64,000 nt of DNA from Clostridia bacterium (GCA_017516745.1 JAFXBF010000012.1:150541-214540); one strand, 5' to 3'. Positions 53,542 through 62,485 are shown, counted from the stretch's first letter. Translations and numbers: made by a program. Notes: generated by a model from the sequence alone, not told the origin.

Positions 53542-53754
53542 ATGGCTGTATCTTACAACAAATTATGGCACCTGCTACTTGACAGAAAAATGAAAAAGAA
53601 AGAATTCCAAGAAGCGGCAAAACTAACACAGCATGCCATGAGAAAACTGAGCAAAGACGAAGCTGTAACTACTGATACACTTGCTAAAATATGCAGGTAT
53701 CTGGATTGTTCAGTTGACGATATTATGGATGTATTGCCGGCAGAACAGGAATAG
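53542..53754 (+). CDS. Cro/C1-type helix-turn-helix regulator (HTH_26-like)
   Basis: The protein is 70 aa. It follows the pattern of small clostridial XRE-type regulators: MAVSYNKLWHLLLDRKMKKKEFQEAAKLTQHAMRKL..., with the recognition helix around 26-40 and the end CRYLDCSVDDIMDVLP. It has a good AAAGGAA site and its own promoter. It is the first gene of the operon that encodes the unknown protein, the phosphatase and the large kinase-nuclease. Regulators of this size often keep defence operons quiet. Confidence 0.9.
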   Translation: MAVSYNKLWHLLLDRKMKKKEFQEAAKLTQHAMRKLSKDEAVTTDTLAKICRYLDCSVDDIMDVLPAEQE

Positions 53755-53906
53755 AGTAGTAAGTGATTAGTGCTAAAACCATATCATTAACAAACAAGAA
53801 CTTTAATAATTATCTTTTCGCCCCCCCTGTTAATCCAAGATCAGCTATATACTATAATTGGCTGCGAGATAAACGAAACGGTGCGAACATTAGGAGGAAA
53901 ACGAAA

Positions 53907-55655
53907 ATGCAAAGAGGAACAATTACAAGAAGAATGGACAATGTGTTCGACGGATTGCAGAGCGAGTTTCGTTCGTTGTGTGACATTGAAGATTTCAAAG
54001 CTAAATTATTGGCATTAAAAAAATCAGAAGGACGGTCAGATCGCTCTAGTAAACTTCGAATTTTGTTCGATATGTTTGACGCTTGTTCTATTGAATATGA
54101 GCGTGGCAAGGATTATGAGTATTACGAAAATCTTGTGATGAATTCAAATATTCCTAGATTTTCAGAAATCGAAGATAGAATGATGCTTTCTCTATACAAT
54201 AAATATTCCGATTATCCAACGCCGGAAGAATATATTAATAGAATTGTTGACCGACTTAGTTGTGACGAAGATAATTGGGATTCGGATACATTAAGAGTTA
54301 GAATTTTAAAGCAATTTATTAAGTACGGAAATTGCTTGACATATGTTGCATCGAGAAAAGGTCAAAAAGAAACGATAAACATCTATTGTGGCGGAGCATA
54401 TATAAAGAAATACTTAACGCAAAAAAACAAAGACACGACAGTTGCTAAACTTACAGATGGATTGCATCTTTTAGAAGATGATATTTTTGATGTGTTACTT
54501 ACAGCAACAAAAGCACAGAAAAAGCCAAATGGAACGTATGGAATTCTCAAGATGGTTGATGATTTGGCATCAGGAAAATTTAGAACCGGCGGCTCCACAA
54601 AAAAAAGCCTATATCTCTTCGCCATGGTTTATGGAATGACCTTTTACTCAAACACTGCAGATATTATTGATTATAAAACCGATATTGAGACAAATTTGTT
54701 CAGAGATTATTATAACAATAATTTAATGCGTTTTATAACCACGGCATATAGAGGTAAATTGTGCGAGTATGATTTGGATCCATCTGGACAAGGCATTAAC
54801 TATAAGAACTTTGCCGAAATGGTATATTTGTACTATATTTCGAAAGACTGTAGCCCAGAAGAAAAAATTAAATCTTCAAACGAAATGATCTTCCGTATAC
54901 AGACCGAATCCTTTAACAAAGGGGCAAAAAATGTTGCTCAAACTGAAAATCAAACAATATACTACAAAGGACTTGTAAAAAATCTAGATAAAAACATCTA
55001 CTGTGAAGACATTCTCTCAAAGGACGAGGCAGCTTTTGAGGAGTTTATCTGTGAAAATTACAATTGTGATACCTATGCAGATTCCCACTCAGTTGGAGAA
55101 TTGCAATTAGAAACAGAGCAACACACAGCTCATATGGAATATTTGACTATTTTGAAAGATTTGATTGATCTAGGCATGGATTTGAGTCATTGTAATTATG
55201 GACTGTGGTTTACAGACATTGCCGCATTTAAGAAGAAAGGATACAAAAGTATATGTGATAGAAGAACAGATATTGACAAGGAAAAATTTGGAGAATTTAT
55301 CGAGTTACTGTTGGGAATAAATAGCTTTATGGGGCATATGGTAAATGAAGATGTGAGTGAAAAGACAACTGAAAGCGAGTGCTCAACTCCATCTAAAATT
55401 AAGACTAAGGCCTTATATGTGGATTCGCCACGCGATATAACACGAACTTCTATGATAGTTGCGTATTATTATTACTATAATGCGCTTCATGAAAATGATG
55501 GTCGCGAAAAATGGAAGAATTTTGAAGAATTATTCAACGACTTCAAAAAAGGTATTGATGAAAAGTTGGAAGCTTCTTACTATCATCCATTAAGCGGAAA
55601 AAATATTTTTGATGTTTTGGTTGCGTTTTCTTCATACGCATATCTTAATATCTAG
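53907..55655 (+). CDS. Unknown 582-aa protein of the kinase-RyR-nuclease operon
   Basis: The ATG at 53907 is preceded by AGGAGG at 9 bases; the frame is open back to a GTG at 53763, which lacks a site, so a longer form (630 aa) is possible. I do not recognise any domain. The sequence looks mostly alpha-helical and soluble, with no signal peptide or transmembrane segment, many Tyr/Lys/Asp residues (YEYYENLVMNSNIPRF, YYYYYNAL), and no Walker, HNH, PD-(D/E)XK or zinc motif. Its place between the regulator and the phosphatase, 21 bp before the latter, suggests it is an obligate component of the system, such as an effector, a sensor or a kinase substrate. Confidence 0.8.
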   Translation: MQRGTITRRMDNVFDGLQSEFRSLCDIEDFKAKLLALKKSEGRSDRSSKLRILFDMFDACSIEYERGKDYEYYENLVMNSNIPRFSEIEDRMMLSLYNKYSDYPTPEEYINRIVDRLSCDEDNWDSDTLRVRILKQFIKYGNCLTYVASRKGQKETINIYCGGAYIKKYLTQKNKDTTVAKLTDGLHLLEDDIFDVLLTATKAQKKPNGTYGILKMVDDLASGKFRTGGSTKKSLYLFAMVYGMTFYSNTADIIDYKTDIETNLFRDYYNNNLMRFITTAYRGKLCEYDLDPSGQGINYKNFAEMVYLYYISKDCSPEEKIKSSNEMIFRIQTESFNKGAKNVAQTENQTIYYKGLVKNLDKNIYCEDILSKDEAAFEEFICENYNCDTYADSHSVGELQLETEQHTAHMEYLTILKDLIDLGMDLSHCNYGLWFTDIAAFKKKGYKSICDRRTDIDKEKFGEFIELLLGINSFMGHMVNEDVSEKTTESECSTPSKIKTKALYVDSPRDITRTSMIVAYYYYYNALHENDGREKWKNFEELFNDFKKGIDEKLEASYYHPLSGKNIFDVLVAFSSYAYLNI

Positions 55656-55676
55656 TTAACAAGGAGAAAAAGATTA

Positions 55677-56387
55677 GTGATAAATCAATTTAGTAATGCA
55701 GGAATGCATCATCTATTCAACAATGCAATCAATCAAGACGCTATTAGTACAGCACAGAATAATAGATATGTTGCCATTTCGTTGGCTGACGGTGTATCAA
55801 CATGCACTGCAGCACAACAAGGAGCAATTGTTGCCTGCAATACGCTGAATGATTTATTGATTAACAAAGCGGCTTTTTTCTTTCAGTTTGATGAAAAGCA
55901 GGTTGCAGAAATTGTAATTTCACATATTTTGTACAACCTAAGAAAACAAGCTGCCGAAGATAATGAAGATATTAGCGAATACTCAAGCACAATTTCGAGT
56001 GTTTTGATAGACACAAAAGCAAAAAAGGCCGTGTTGATCAATTTAGGAGACGGAATAATCCTTGCAACTGCTAAAGGAAAAGCAAATGTTTTGGCAATGC
56101 CAGACGACAGTTCATTAGGTTGTTGTGTAACAACTACAATGAATGCAATTAATTCTGTCGCTATCAAGGCTATCGACATTAGGATGCTAGATTCTATCGC
56201 AATTTGTTCTGATGGTGCATGGAGACAGATGTTTAATAAAAACAAACTGAAACCAGAAGTTGCAAACATTTTAGGCAATAGCGAGTATGGTCTTCTCAGC
56301 GAGTTTCTTTTGAAACAAAAATGCTTTGATGATTTCAGTTTTGTGTCTGTAGATCTAAAAGAATATACCGGGAGGAAAACGGCATGA
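55677..56387 (+). CDS. PP2C-like phosphatase of the kinase-RyR-nuclease operon
   Basis: The protein is 236 aa with a GTG start at 55677 and AAGGAG 10 bases before. It is a compact, divergent PP2C: NQDA near residue 19, LADGVS (usually DGxGG, here without the double glycine), LINLGDGIIL, ICSDGAWR and FDDFSFVSVD, so the metal-binding aspartates are kept. Its last four bases overlap the kinase gene (ATGA), which implies balanced synthesis of kinase and phosphatase. It probably reverses phosphorylation by the neighbouring kinase domain and so holds the system inactive or resets it; that role is inferred. Confidence 0.87.
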   Translation: MINQFSNAGMHHLFNNAINQDAISTAQNNRYVAISLADGVSTCTAAQQGAIVACNTLNDLLINKAAFFFQFDEKQVAEIVISHILYNLRKQAAEDNEDISEYSSTISSVLIDTKAKKAVLINLGDGIILATAKGKANVLAMPDDSSLGCCVTTTMNAINSVAIKAIDIRMLDSIAICSDGAWRQMFNKNKLKPEVANILGNSEYGLLSEFLLKQKCFDDFSFVSVDLKEYTGRKTA

Positions 56388-59300
56388 AAAACCGACAGTA
56401 TTTAAAAAACTCCATTCTTTTATGCGGAGAGAGTAATGGAACCAAATTTAAAAGGCAATTTACTATTGTAAAACGTATTAACGAAGGCTCTGCGGCAGTA
56501 TGCTATGAGGCGTATCATGAAGGTAGCGGTCGAGGAATATTGAAGGAGTTTTATCCGCAAGATATCTCTTTGCTTGCTTTGGAGCGAACACCGCAAGGAC
56601 AATTGGTTTTATCTAAAGATGTTGAATCTTTACATGAAAAGTTTTATAAGGCAAAGCAGGAATATATTGAACCTTATGAAACGTTGTTGTTTGCAAAGCA
56701 ACATGGGACGGATCGAGATTTAGATACATTTATTCCGGCTTTTGAAATCTATCATGGATGCGACGACGAAAGAAACATTATTGGAACCGTGTATATTTGG
56801 ACACCGGAACCCGAACTTGAAACGTTTGATAAAATATGCGATGAAATACATAAACATCCTTCACTTAACCCTGAGCATAAATTAGTAATAGTCCTGTCAG
56901 CCATTGAATCATTGACAAAATGTATTTGTGCATTGCACCGAGCCGAGATGCTACACAGAGATATTAAACCTTCGAATTTTGGCTTTTTAAAGTGCGGAAA
57001 CGAAACACTTACTCAGACCCTTTCGTTGTTTGATATTAATTCCATCTGCTCTGTTTACAGCAAGAGCGAAGCATCTATGGGAACAGAAGGTTATTGGGAA
57101 CCGGAAGCTGGATATGAAAATGCCAACAATCAGACTGATATTTACTCCATAGGAGCGACTCTGTTCCATGCAATTATTGTATCTGATGAGGTTAAAGAGA
57201 ACAAGTATCTCTTTAAAAAAGAGAATTATGCTTACTTGAGAGAATTAGTGGACACTTCCAAACTTATTCAGGCTTCAGAAGCAAATTCCCATCCTAGATT
57301 GCGGAAAGCATTAACAACCATTTTGCAAAAAAGTCTTTGTGAGAGAACTTATCGTTATAACAATTGCGAAGAGATGTTGGAAGATATCCAAACAGCTTTG
57401 TATTATGCGTTACCCTCCGAGATTGCAAACAAAACTAAAGCTGGTCAGCGTTGGGTTTTAGCCGATGCTGAAAATGCCCTTGACACGAATGCAGAAAAAA
57501 ACTCAACATTAACGATTAAGTATCATTTGTATGAGCATCCGTTATACGCTTGTGTCAGTGATAATTCAAGTGATATCAATGTTCTTGTAATTGGCTTTGG
57601 TAATTATGGTCAAAAGTTCCTTGATGCTTGCTTGCAAGTAGGCCAAATGCGCGGAAAAACGTTGAATGTAACCGTTGTATCAGACGATGAAACAGATAAA
57701 GAAATTTATTTATCAGAGCGTCCGGCGCTTAGTAAATTCTTTAATGTTGATGGAAGTGATCCCAGAGAAGATTCATATGGTAATATTGAGTTTGAAATTC
57801 AAAAACTAGAACGTAAAAATCCCAAAGCAAATGCTTCTATACTCCAGGACATAATGTGCGCACATTATGATAAAAAGCAACCGAATTATGTTTTTATCGC
57901 TCTAGGTGATGACAATTTGAATTTCGTCACAGCACAAGCTTGCCAAAATGCTGTTGAGATTCTTGAACTCAACTGTTCTATTAGTTATGTTTGTGAAGGG
58001 TCTCGCGCGGAAGTTGTAGATGAACAAAAAGTATACCCTGTTTATGTTAATGCAGATATAAAAAAATCTTCCCTCTACACTGAAATAGAGAGAATGGCTT
58101 TTAATACGCATTTAGTGTGGGAGAAAAATCTCAACATAGACTACAGTGCTATCCGAGCTGAATTCCGAAAACCTTATAATCATGATTCATGTGTTTCGAG
58201 TGTACTTGCATTAAAGTACAAGCTATTCAGTATAGGAATCGATCTAACACAAACAAGTTTTGAAGAATCGGCAAGACTGTACAAACCATTAATCACAGGA
58301 AAAGGCAATCGTGACGTAAAAAATGAACTTATTTGGATTGAACATCGTCGATGGAATACAGAAAAACTGTGTTTGGGTTGGCAGGCTATCGATAATTTGG
58401 AGGAATGTGCTTCTGGAGTCACTAAGGATGAGCGTCGTAAAAGACATATTTGTATATTGCGTAGCAAACCTGAGCAAATCCTTTCAACCGAATATAGTGT
58501 TAATGGAAATTATGACAAATGGGATAAAGCTTCAAACTCGGATTTAGATAAACTCGATGAACTGGAAAGAATGTCCGTTGAACTTCATCGTTTATACAGT
58601 AAGAAAGCTATTGTAGCAAAAAAACAAAACCTGTTATCCGGAAACACTATTGCAAGTATTCGTACACTCATTGAAGGTCATAAACAATCTGTTGTGGCTT
58701 TTCAAGAGTGGTTTTCGTGCTTAAAGGATATTTGGAATGGAGATCAAAGCAAGGTAAGAATGTACAAAGGATTGAAGAAATCCTTCTTGAATGCAACTAA
58801 AGCATTACCGACAGATAAGAAGACGTCTATAAACGAACAAGTTAAGGCTTTTGAAGTAATGTTCTATCCGATTATGGCTAGTATTGAATACCGTGATTGG
58901 AAGCAGGATGATGTGGCGTTTATTGATAATATTCCATTTGTTCTAACATATACCGAAAGTGTTTATATGGTTATACCATATGCCACAAGCAAAACTGAAG
59001 CATTTGATAATGTCGCTGTCCCGACTGTTGTTAATCCCTCAAGGATATTGTATTTATATCTTGCGGAAAACAGTTCTGATGTTGAAGCCCTTTTGGACTC
59101 CGTGCCATATACTGTGGAATACATGAGAAAGAAACTTTTCAAGGCTGCAGTAGAATTTGTCATTGCTTATACCCCGACCGCTGGAATTGTTTACGAGGAT
59201 GATTTTAGTGAGAAATTAAGAAAACTTGGTAATGGGAGAATTAGACAGATCAAACTGTTACCTCTGTCTGAACTTGAAGAATTGCCCGTATCTTTAGAAG

Positions 59301-60556
59301 AATATCTTACTCAAAGAGCACTAAGAAAACCTATTTTTGCTCTTGAAAAGAATAAAACAAAGTTATCGTCAATGATGAAGATGACACAATTGTATAAGTC
59401 CTTTTCAAATTATGAGTTTGATTCAGCTAACATTAAATTTTCCTCGCTAAGTGGTTGTGATTTGTTTGAGTACATTAAAAAATCGCCATACATAACAGTA
59501 TCAGATATGGCCGCTTTTAGATTGTCTTCTAGCGAAAGCAGTAATCAACCACAGTTTTATGGCGATTATAGAATCTTGTGGGATAAATATCGCGAAAATA
59601 GCAGCTTATGGAAACAGTTATGTGATATTCTTGGAGAACATTCTAAGAAGAACGATGTAATCGTATCCTTTAAAAAGAAGTTTCAAAAAGAAAAAGCAAC
59701 AGAAGCAACCAAACATGTATATATTATACCTTTTGTTTGCAGCAAAGGTGTTGCTAAAATCATTGATTATCTTAAGAAGCACGAAATATTGGAAGCCGGA
59801 AGCAAAATAACTGGATATACCACAGATTCGTGTGAAGTGATCATTAAGGATAGATGTGGTTACAAAGCACTATATGATAAACTTTTCTCAAATGTTTATG
59901 CCCTGATGCTTCCCGAAGCTATCACTCCTCATTTAAACACAAAAAGTCACGAAGTAAACGTTGTGTTTGATAACTTGCAAGTTAAGGATGTTCAGCTTTC
60001 TGGCAATAGAAGCGCAGATCAGATTGGTTTATTAGAATTCTTTAGAGATAAGGGCTATATCATAAACTTAATTGCATTCGACGGAAAAGTAAGCTTCACT
60101 TATTCTACCAGCCAAATCAAAGAGTTGTTGACAACTGCCGGTAAAATGCTGGAGGTTTACACTTATCACAAAGTTAAGGAACTTGGCAGATTTGATGACA
60201 TTGTTAGCAGCTTCGAAATTGATTGGGAAGGCACCGAGGTGAAAAATGAGTTTGATTGCATTTTAACCAAGGGATTCCGTACTTTATTTATCGAATGCAA
60301 AGCGCGCACGGATATAGAACAAGAATTCTATTTTAAACTTTCCTCACTTGCTGATAAGTTTGGAATTAACGCAACTGCCGTCTTGATAGCAGACACACAA
60401 GAGCGAAGCTTCTATGACAATGCGCCAATTAATGCTATTCAAAGACAACGCGGCAATATGATGAATATTGTTACTGTGTGGAAGCAGGATGAAATTGCAA
60501 ATATTGGACACACGTTACTAAAAATTATCAATGGAAACTATAATATTGGGGAATAA
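56384..60556 (+). CDS. Ser/Thr kinase-TrkA-RyR-Card1-like nuclease fusion
   Basis: The protein is 1390 aa. Residues about 22-345 form a Hanks-type kinase: glycine loop INEGSAAVCYEAY, K54 (GILKEFYP), H191-R192-D193 (HRDIKPSNF), and D217 in DIN replacing DFG. Residues about 395-560 form a Rossmann fold of the TrkA-N type, with GFGNYG (404-409). Residues about 640-745 form a RyR-like domain with the EHRRW signature (653-657) and GWQAI. Residues about 830-1200 are mixed alpha/beta with no domain I can name, possibly a ligand-binding Rossmann fold. Residues about 1250-1370 match the Card1/DUF1887 nuclease: E1257, NEFD (D1291), ECK (E1304, K1306), a full PD-(D/E)XK set. It is soluble and coupled to the phosphatase gene by an ATGA overlap. 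It looks like a sensor-effector of antiviral type. Confidence 0.85.
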   Translation: MKNRQYLKNSILLCGESNGTKFKRQFTIVKRINEGSAAVCYEAYHEGSGRGILKEFYPQDISLLALERTPQGQLVLSKDVESLHEKFYKAKQEYIEPYETLLFAKQHGTDRDLDTFIPAFEIYHGCDDERNIIGTVYIWTPEPELETFDKICDEIHKHPSLNPEHKLVIVLSAIESLTKCICALHRAEMLHRDIKPSNFGFLKCGNETLTQTLSLFDINSICSVYSKSEASMGTEGYWEPEAGYENANNQTDIYSIGATLFHAIIVSDEVKENKYLFKKENYAYLRELVDTSKLIQASEANSHPRLRKALTTILQKSLCERTYRYNNCEEMLEDIQTALYYALPSEIANKTKAGQRWVLADAENALDTNAEKNSTLTIKYHLYEHPLYACVSDNSSDINVLVIGFGNYGQKFLDACLQVGQMRGKTLNVTVVSDDETDKEIYLSERPALSKFFNVDGSDPREDSYGNIEFEIQKLERKNPKANASILQDIMCAHYDKKQPNYVFIALGDDNLNFVTAQACQNAVEILELNCSISYVCEGSRAEVVDEQKVYPVYVNADIKKSSLYTEIERMAFNTHLVWEKNLNIDYSAIRAEFRKPYNHDSCVSSVLALKYKLFSIGIDLTQTSFEESARLYKPLITGKGNRDVKNELIWIEHRRWNTEKLCLGWQAIDNLEECASGVTKDERRKRHICILRSKPEQILSTEYSVNGNYDKWDKASNSDLDKLDELERMSVELHRLYSKKAIVAKKQNLLSGNTIASIRTLIEGHKQSVVAFQEWFSCLKDIWNGDQSKVRMYKGLKKSFLNATKALPTDKKTSINEQVKAFEVMFYPIMASIEYRDWKQDDVAFIDNIPFVLTYTESVYMVIPYATSKTEAFDNVAVPTVVNPSRILYLYLAENSSDVEALLDSVPYTVEYMRKKLFKAAVEFVIAYTPTAGIVYEDDFSEKLRKLGNGRIRQIKLLPLSELEELPVSLEEYLTQRALRKPIFALEKNKTKLSSMMKMTQLYKSFSNYEFDSANIKFSSLSGCDLFEYIKKSPYITVSDMAAFRLSSSESSNQPQFYGDYRILWDKYRENSSLWKQLCDILGEHSKKNDVIVSFKKKFQKEKATEATKHVYIIPFVCSKGVAKIIDYLKKHEILEAGSKITGYTTDSCEVIIKDRCGYKALYDKLFSNVYALMLPEAITPHLNTKSHEVNVVFDNLQVKDVQLSGNRSADQIGLLEFFRDKGYIINLIAFDGKVSFTYSTSQIKELLTTAGKMLEVYTYHKVKELGRFDDIVSSFEIDWEGTEVKNEFDCILTKGFRTLFIECKARTDIEQEFYFKLSSLADKFGINATAVLIADTQERSFYDNAPINAIQRQRGNMMNIVTVWKQDEIANIGHTLLKIINGNYNIGE

Positions 60557-60583
60557 TATTTTATTTTGATGAAAGGAAACAAT

Positions 60584-60868
60584 ATGTATACACCTAAACC
60601 GATTAACACAAAAGATATTACACTTCCGGAAGAACTTCTTGCTCTGACTGAAAAAATCGCAGAGAACGTTCACGACGTGTGGGCTCAAGGAAGAATTTCC
60701 GAGGGGTGGATATATGGAGAAACCAAAGATCCAGAGAAGAAAACGACACCGCTTCTCGTACCTTATGATGAACTAGCTGACAGTGAGAAAGATTATGACC
60801 GTAATACTGCGTTAGAAACACTGAAGCTGATTGTTAAACTGGGTTATTCAATTAAAAAAGCAGAATAA
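60584..60868 (+). CDS. Stand-alone RyR-domain protein
   Basis: The protein is 94 aa from the ATG at 60584 (AAAGGA 6 bases before). The whole protein is one RyR domain: MYTPKPINTKDITLPEELL, AENVHDVWAQGRISEGWIYG, PLLVPYDELADSEKDYDRNT, LKLIVKLGYSI. These domains are named after the ryanodine receptor, and in prokaryotes they occur alone or with TrkA-type domains in predicted nucleotide-signalling defence loci. It lies 27 bp after the large kinase-RyR-nuclease gene and probably belongs to its operon, giving two RyR domains in one system. Confidence 0.88.
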   Translation: MYTPKPINTKDITLPEELLALTEKIAENVHDVWAQGRISEGWIYGETKDPEKKTTPLLVPYDELADSEKDYDRNTALETLKLIVKLGYSIKKAE

Positions 60869-60897
60869 CCCCACCCCCTTCCTGTTCTGCATTTAAT

Positions 60898-60945
60898 CAT
60901 ATGGTATACTTCGATCGTCGAAAAACGAAAGAGGTATACCATATG
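60898..60945 (+). promoter_or_regulatory. 12-bp perfect inverted repeat that includes a start codon
   Basis: CATATGGTATAC (60898-60909) pairs with GTATACCATATG (60934-60945), whose last three bases are the start codon of the next gene. The ribosome binding site AAAGAGG lies in the loop beside the stem, and a second small stem TTCGA-TCG-TCGAA sits inside. It may control translation or be an operator. Confidence 0.6.
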
Positions 60946-61170
60946 AAAAAATGTAAAATCATCCACATCAATGATGGTACAGCAAAAGTAACAACTAATG
61001 GTGACAGACACTTTGTTGAAGAGTATCCATGGGCTGAGGGTCTCATTGAGGGTTATCTGAATCAAGGTTATAAAGTAAAACAAATGATTCCTAATTATAC
61101 CCCTAATATACAGGGAAAAGGTGAATACTCGTTCTTTATAGGTGGTTTTACCATCTATATGGAAAAGTAG
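60943..61170 (+). CDS. Hypothetical 75-aa protein
   Basis: The ATG at 60943 follows AAAGAGG. The product (MKKCKIIHINDGTAKVTT ... GYLNQGYKVKQMIPNY) is short, with alternating strands and one helix (EEYPWAEGLIEGYLNQGY). No family was recognised. It begins a set of small co-directional genes (60.9-63.6 kb) with gaps of under 35 bp, so it is probably the first gene of a separate unit whose start codon is buried in an inverted repeat. Confidence 0.65.
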   Translation: MKKCKIIHINDGTAKVTTNGDRHFVEEYPWAEGLIEGYLNQGYKVKQMIPNYTPNIQGKGEYSFFIGGFTIYMEK

Positions 61171-61177
61171 GTATAAA

Positions 61178-61345
61178 ATGTTTTCAGAGATTCTCAGAAA
61201 TTATGATGAGCTTATTAGCAGATTGGACTTATATAGTGTTCAAAAATGCGTAGATGCTTTTTTAGCAATCAACCGTATTAGGCTTGAAAGGAAAAAGGAA
61301 TTATTGGCTAAAAATGAATTTGAGGCGCATAAGCGTGCGCAGTAA
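61178..61345 (+). CDS. Hypothetical 55-aa helical protein
   Basis: It starts at ATG 61178, 7 bases after the previous stop, with no clear ribosome binding site of its own, so it probably depends on coupling. The product is a single amphipathic helix pair (MFSEILRNYDELISRLDLYS, LERKKELLAKNEFEAHKRAQ). It ends 3 bases before the next reading frame. It could instead be the detached N-terminal part of the following protein. Confidence 0.5.
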   Translation: MFSEILRNYDELISRLDLYSVQKCVDAFLAINRIRLERKKELLAKNEFEAHKRAQ

Positions 61346-61348
61346 TTA

Positions 61349-62107
61349 GTGAAAGAATTTTTAGTTTCAGATAATGACAGTGACTTTTTTGCCAAGATTG
61401 AAGAGATTAGAAGAAAAACACTTGCTGAATACGCAGAACAATTTGAGAATAAATGCAAACAATGGGATGAAATCCTTGACAAGAAAGAAGACCAATTTAC
61501 ATTGTTACTCAAGGAACGGTTAGCTGAGAAACCAATTGGTTTTGGAAGTTCTGGTGACAAGAAATTAGAATGGTTTGTTATCGGTGTGGATCCCTTTCAA
61601 TCTACGGTTAAAATGTTCTTAAAAGAACCACAGTACCAAACTGTATTCAAAGATAACGGATATACAGATATAGACGATGATGAAATGTGTCCTGAATTAT
61701 CTTGTAGTTGGATGGGTTCAGATGTCCGGAAGTATCTAAACACAAAAGGTTACAGCGATACGTTTTCTGATGCAGAAAAACAGTTTATTCTAAAAACCAG
61801 AAGGCATTTGAATAAGGACGATTTTGTTATACCGAATGATATATCTGAGGATTATGTTTTTTTATTGGATTTGGAAGAGTTTCTTATGCTGCCAATCGAA
61901 ATTCAGATTTGCGGAGCAAATGTTGAGTGCAACTTTTACTGGTTGGCGGAAGAAAAATCTCGTGGGTGGGACGATACCGGCGAACTTCCGCAAATATATG
62001 CAGTAGAGTGTGATACCGGAAAACTAAGTAATAGAGCTGGTACCGATAGTGGATTGGTTAGACTGGGAATTACGATTTCGTTAGATTATTTTAAAGAGAA
62101 TATTTAA
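61349..62107 (+). CDS. DUF6273-like protein
   Basis: The protein is 252 aa with a probable GTG start 3 bases after the previous stop and no strong ribosome binding site, so translational coupling is likely. The N-terminal about 65 residues are a charged coiled coil. From about residue 70, LEWFVIGVD, then CSWMGSDVRKYLNTKGYSDTFSDAEKQFI, follow the pattern W-x-V-I ... W-x-x-S-x-R-x-x-L-N ... F-S-x-x-E of DUF6273, a domain found in many secreted and cytosolic clostridial proteins with unknown function. No signal peptide is present. Confidence 0.65.
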   Translation: MKEFLVSDNDSDFFAKIEEIRRKTLAEYAEQFENKCKQWDEILDKKEDQFTLLLKERLAEKPIGFGSSGDKKLEWFVIGVDPFQSTVKMFLKEPQYQTVFKDNGYTDIDDDEMCPELSCSWMGSDVRKYLNTKGYSDTFSDAEKQFILKTRRHLNKDDFVIPNDISEDYVFLLDLEEFLMLPIEIQICGANVECNFYWLAEEKSRGWDDTGELPQIYAVECDTGKLSNRAGTDSGLVRLGITISLDYFKENI

Positions 62108-62119
62108 AACAAAGGAAGA

Positions 62120-62485
62120 GTGATTAATAAAAATAATGATAAGTTTATTGATGAGTTAAGAACTGATTTCGATGGCCTTTTTGAAGATGAAGAATTAAAA
62201 GAGTTGGGTGAGGATCTTGATAATAGAATTGTTTTAAACGACGAAGCAGGAAACGAGGTGGAGTTCGAATTCTTAGACCTCATAGAATACCAGGGTGAGG
62301 AGTTTGTTGTGCTTCTGCCTTGTGACGAATCAAATGAAGCCGGCGAAGTTGTGATTTTAAAGCTTGAAGATACCGATGATGAAGATACGGAAGCGTATGC
62401 AAGTGTAGATGATGAATCTGTTCTAAACGCTGTCTTTGAAATTTTTAAAGATAAATTTAAGGATGATTTCAATTTTGTAGATTAA
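62120..62485 (+). CDS. Acidic DUF1292-like protein
   Basis: The protein is 121 aa with a GTG start and AAGGAAG just before it. It is strongly acidic (about a third Asp/Glu). The central part (NEVEFEFLDLIEYQGEEFVVLLP, broken here only by reading, then EVVILKLED) is the pattern of DUF1292/YrzB-like proteins. It is cytosolic, with unknown role. It lies 12 bp after the DUF6273-like gene. Confidence 0.7.
   Translation: MINKNNDKFIDELRTDFDGLFEDEELKELGEDLDNRIVLNDEAGNEVEFEFLDLIEYQGEEFVVLLPCDESNEAGEVVILKLEDTDDEDTEAYASVDDESVLNAVFEIFKDKFKDDFNFVD

Noticed and set aside
53763-53906. N-terminal extension of the 582-aa protein from GTG 53763
   Set aside because: It has no ribosome binding site, whereas AGGAGG stands at 9 bases from ATG 53907. 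The extension is mentioned only as an alternative.
61349-62107. Type VII immunity protein for the lipase-fold protein
   Set aside because: It is 33 kb away, in another operon and matches DUF6273, with no link to the effector.
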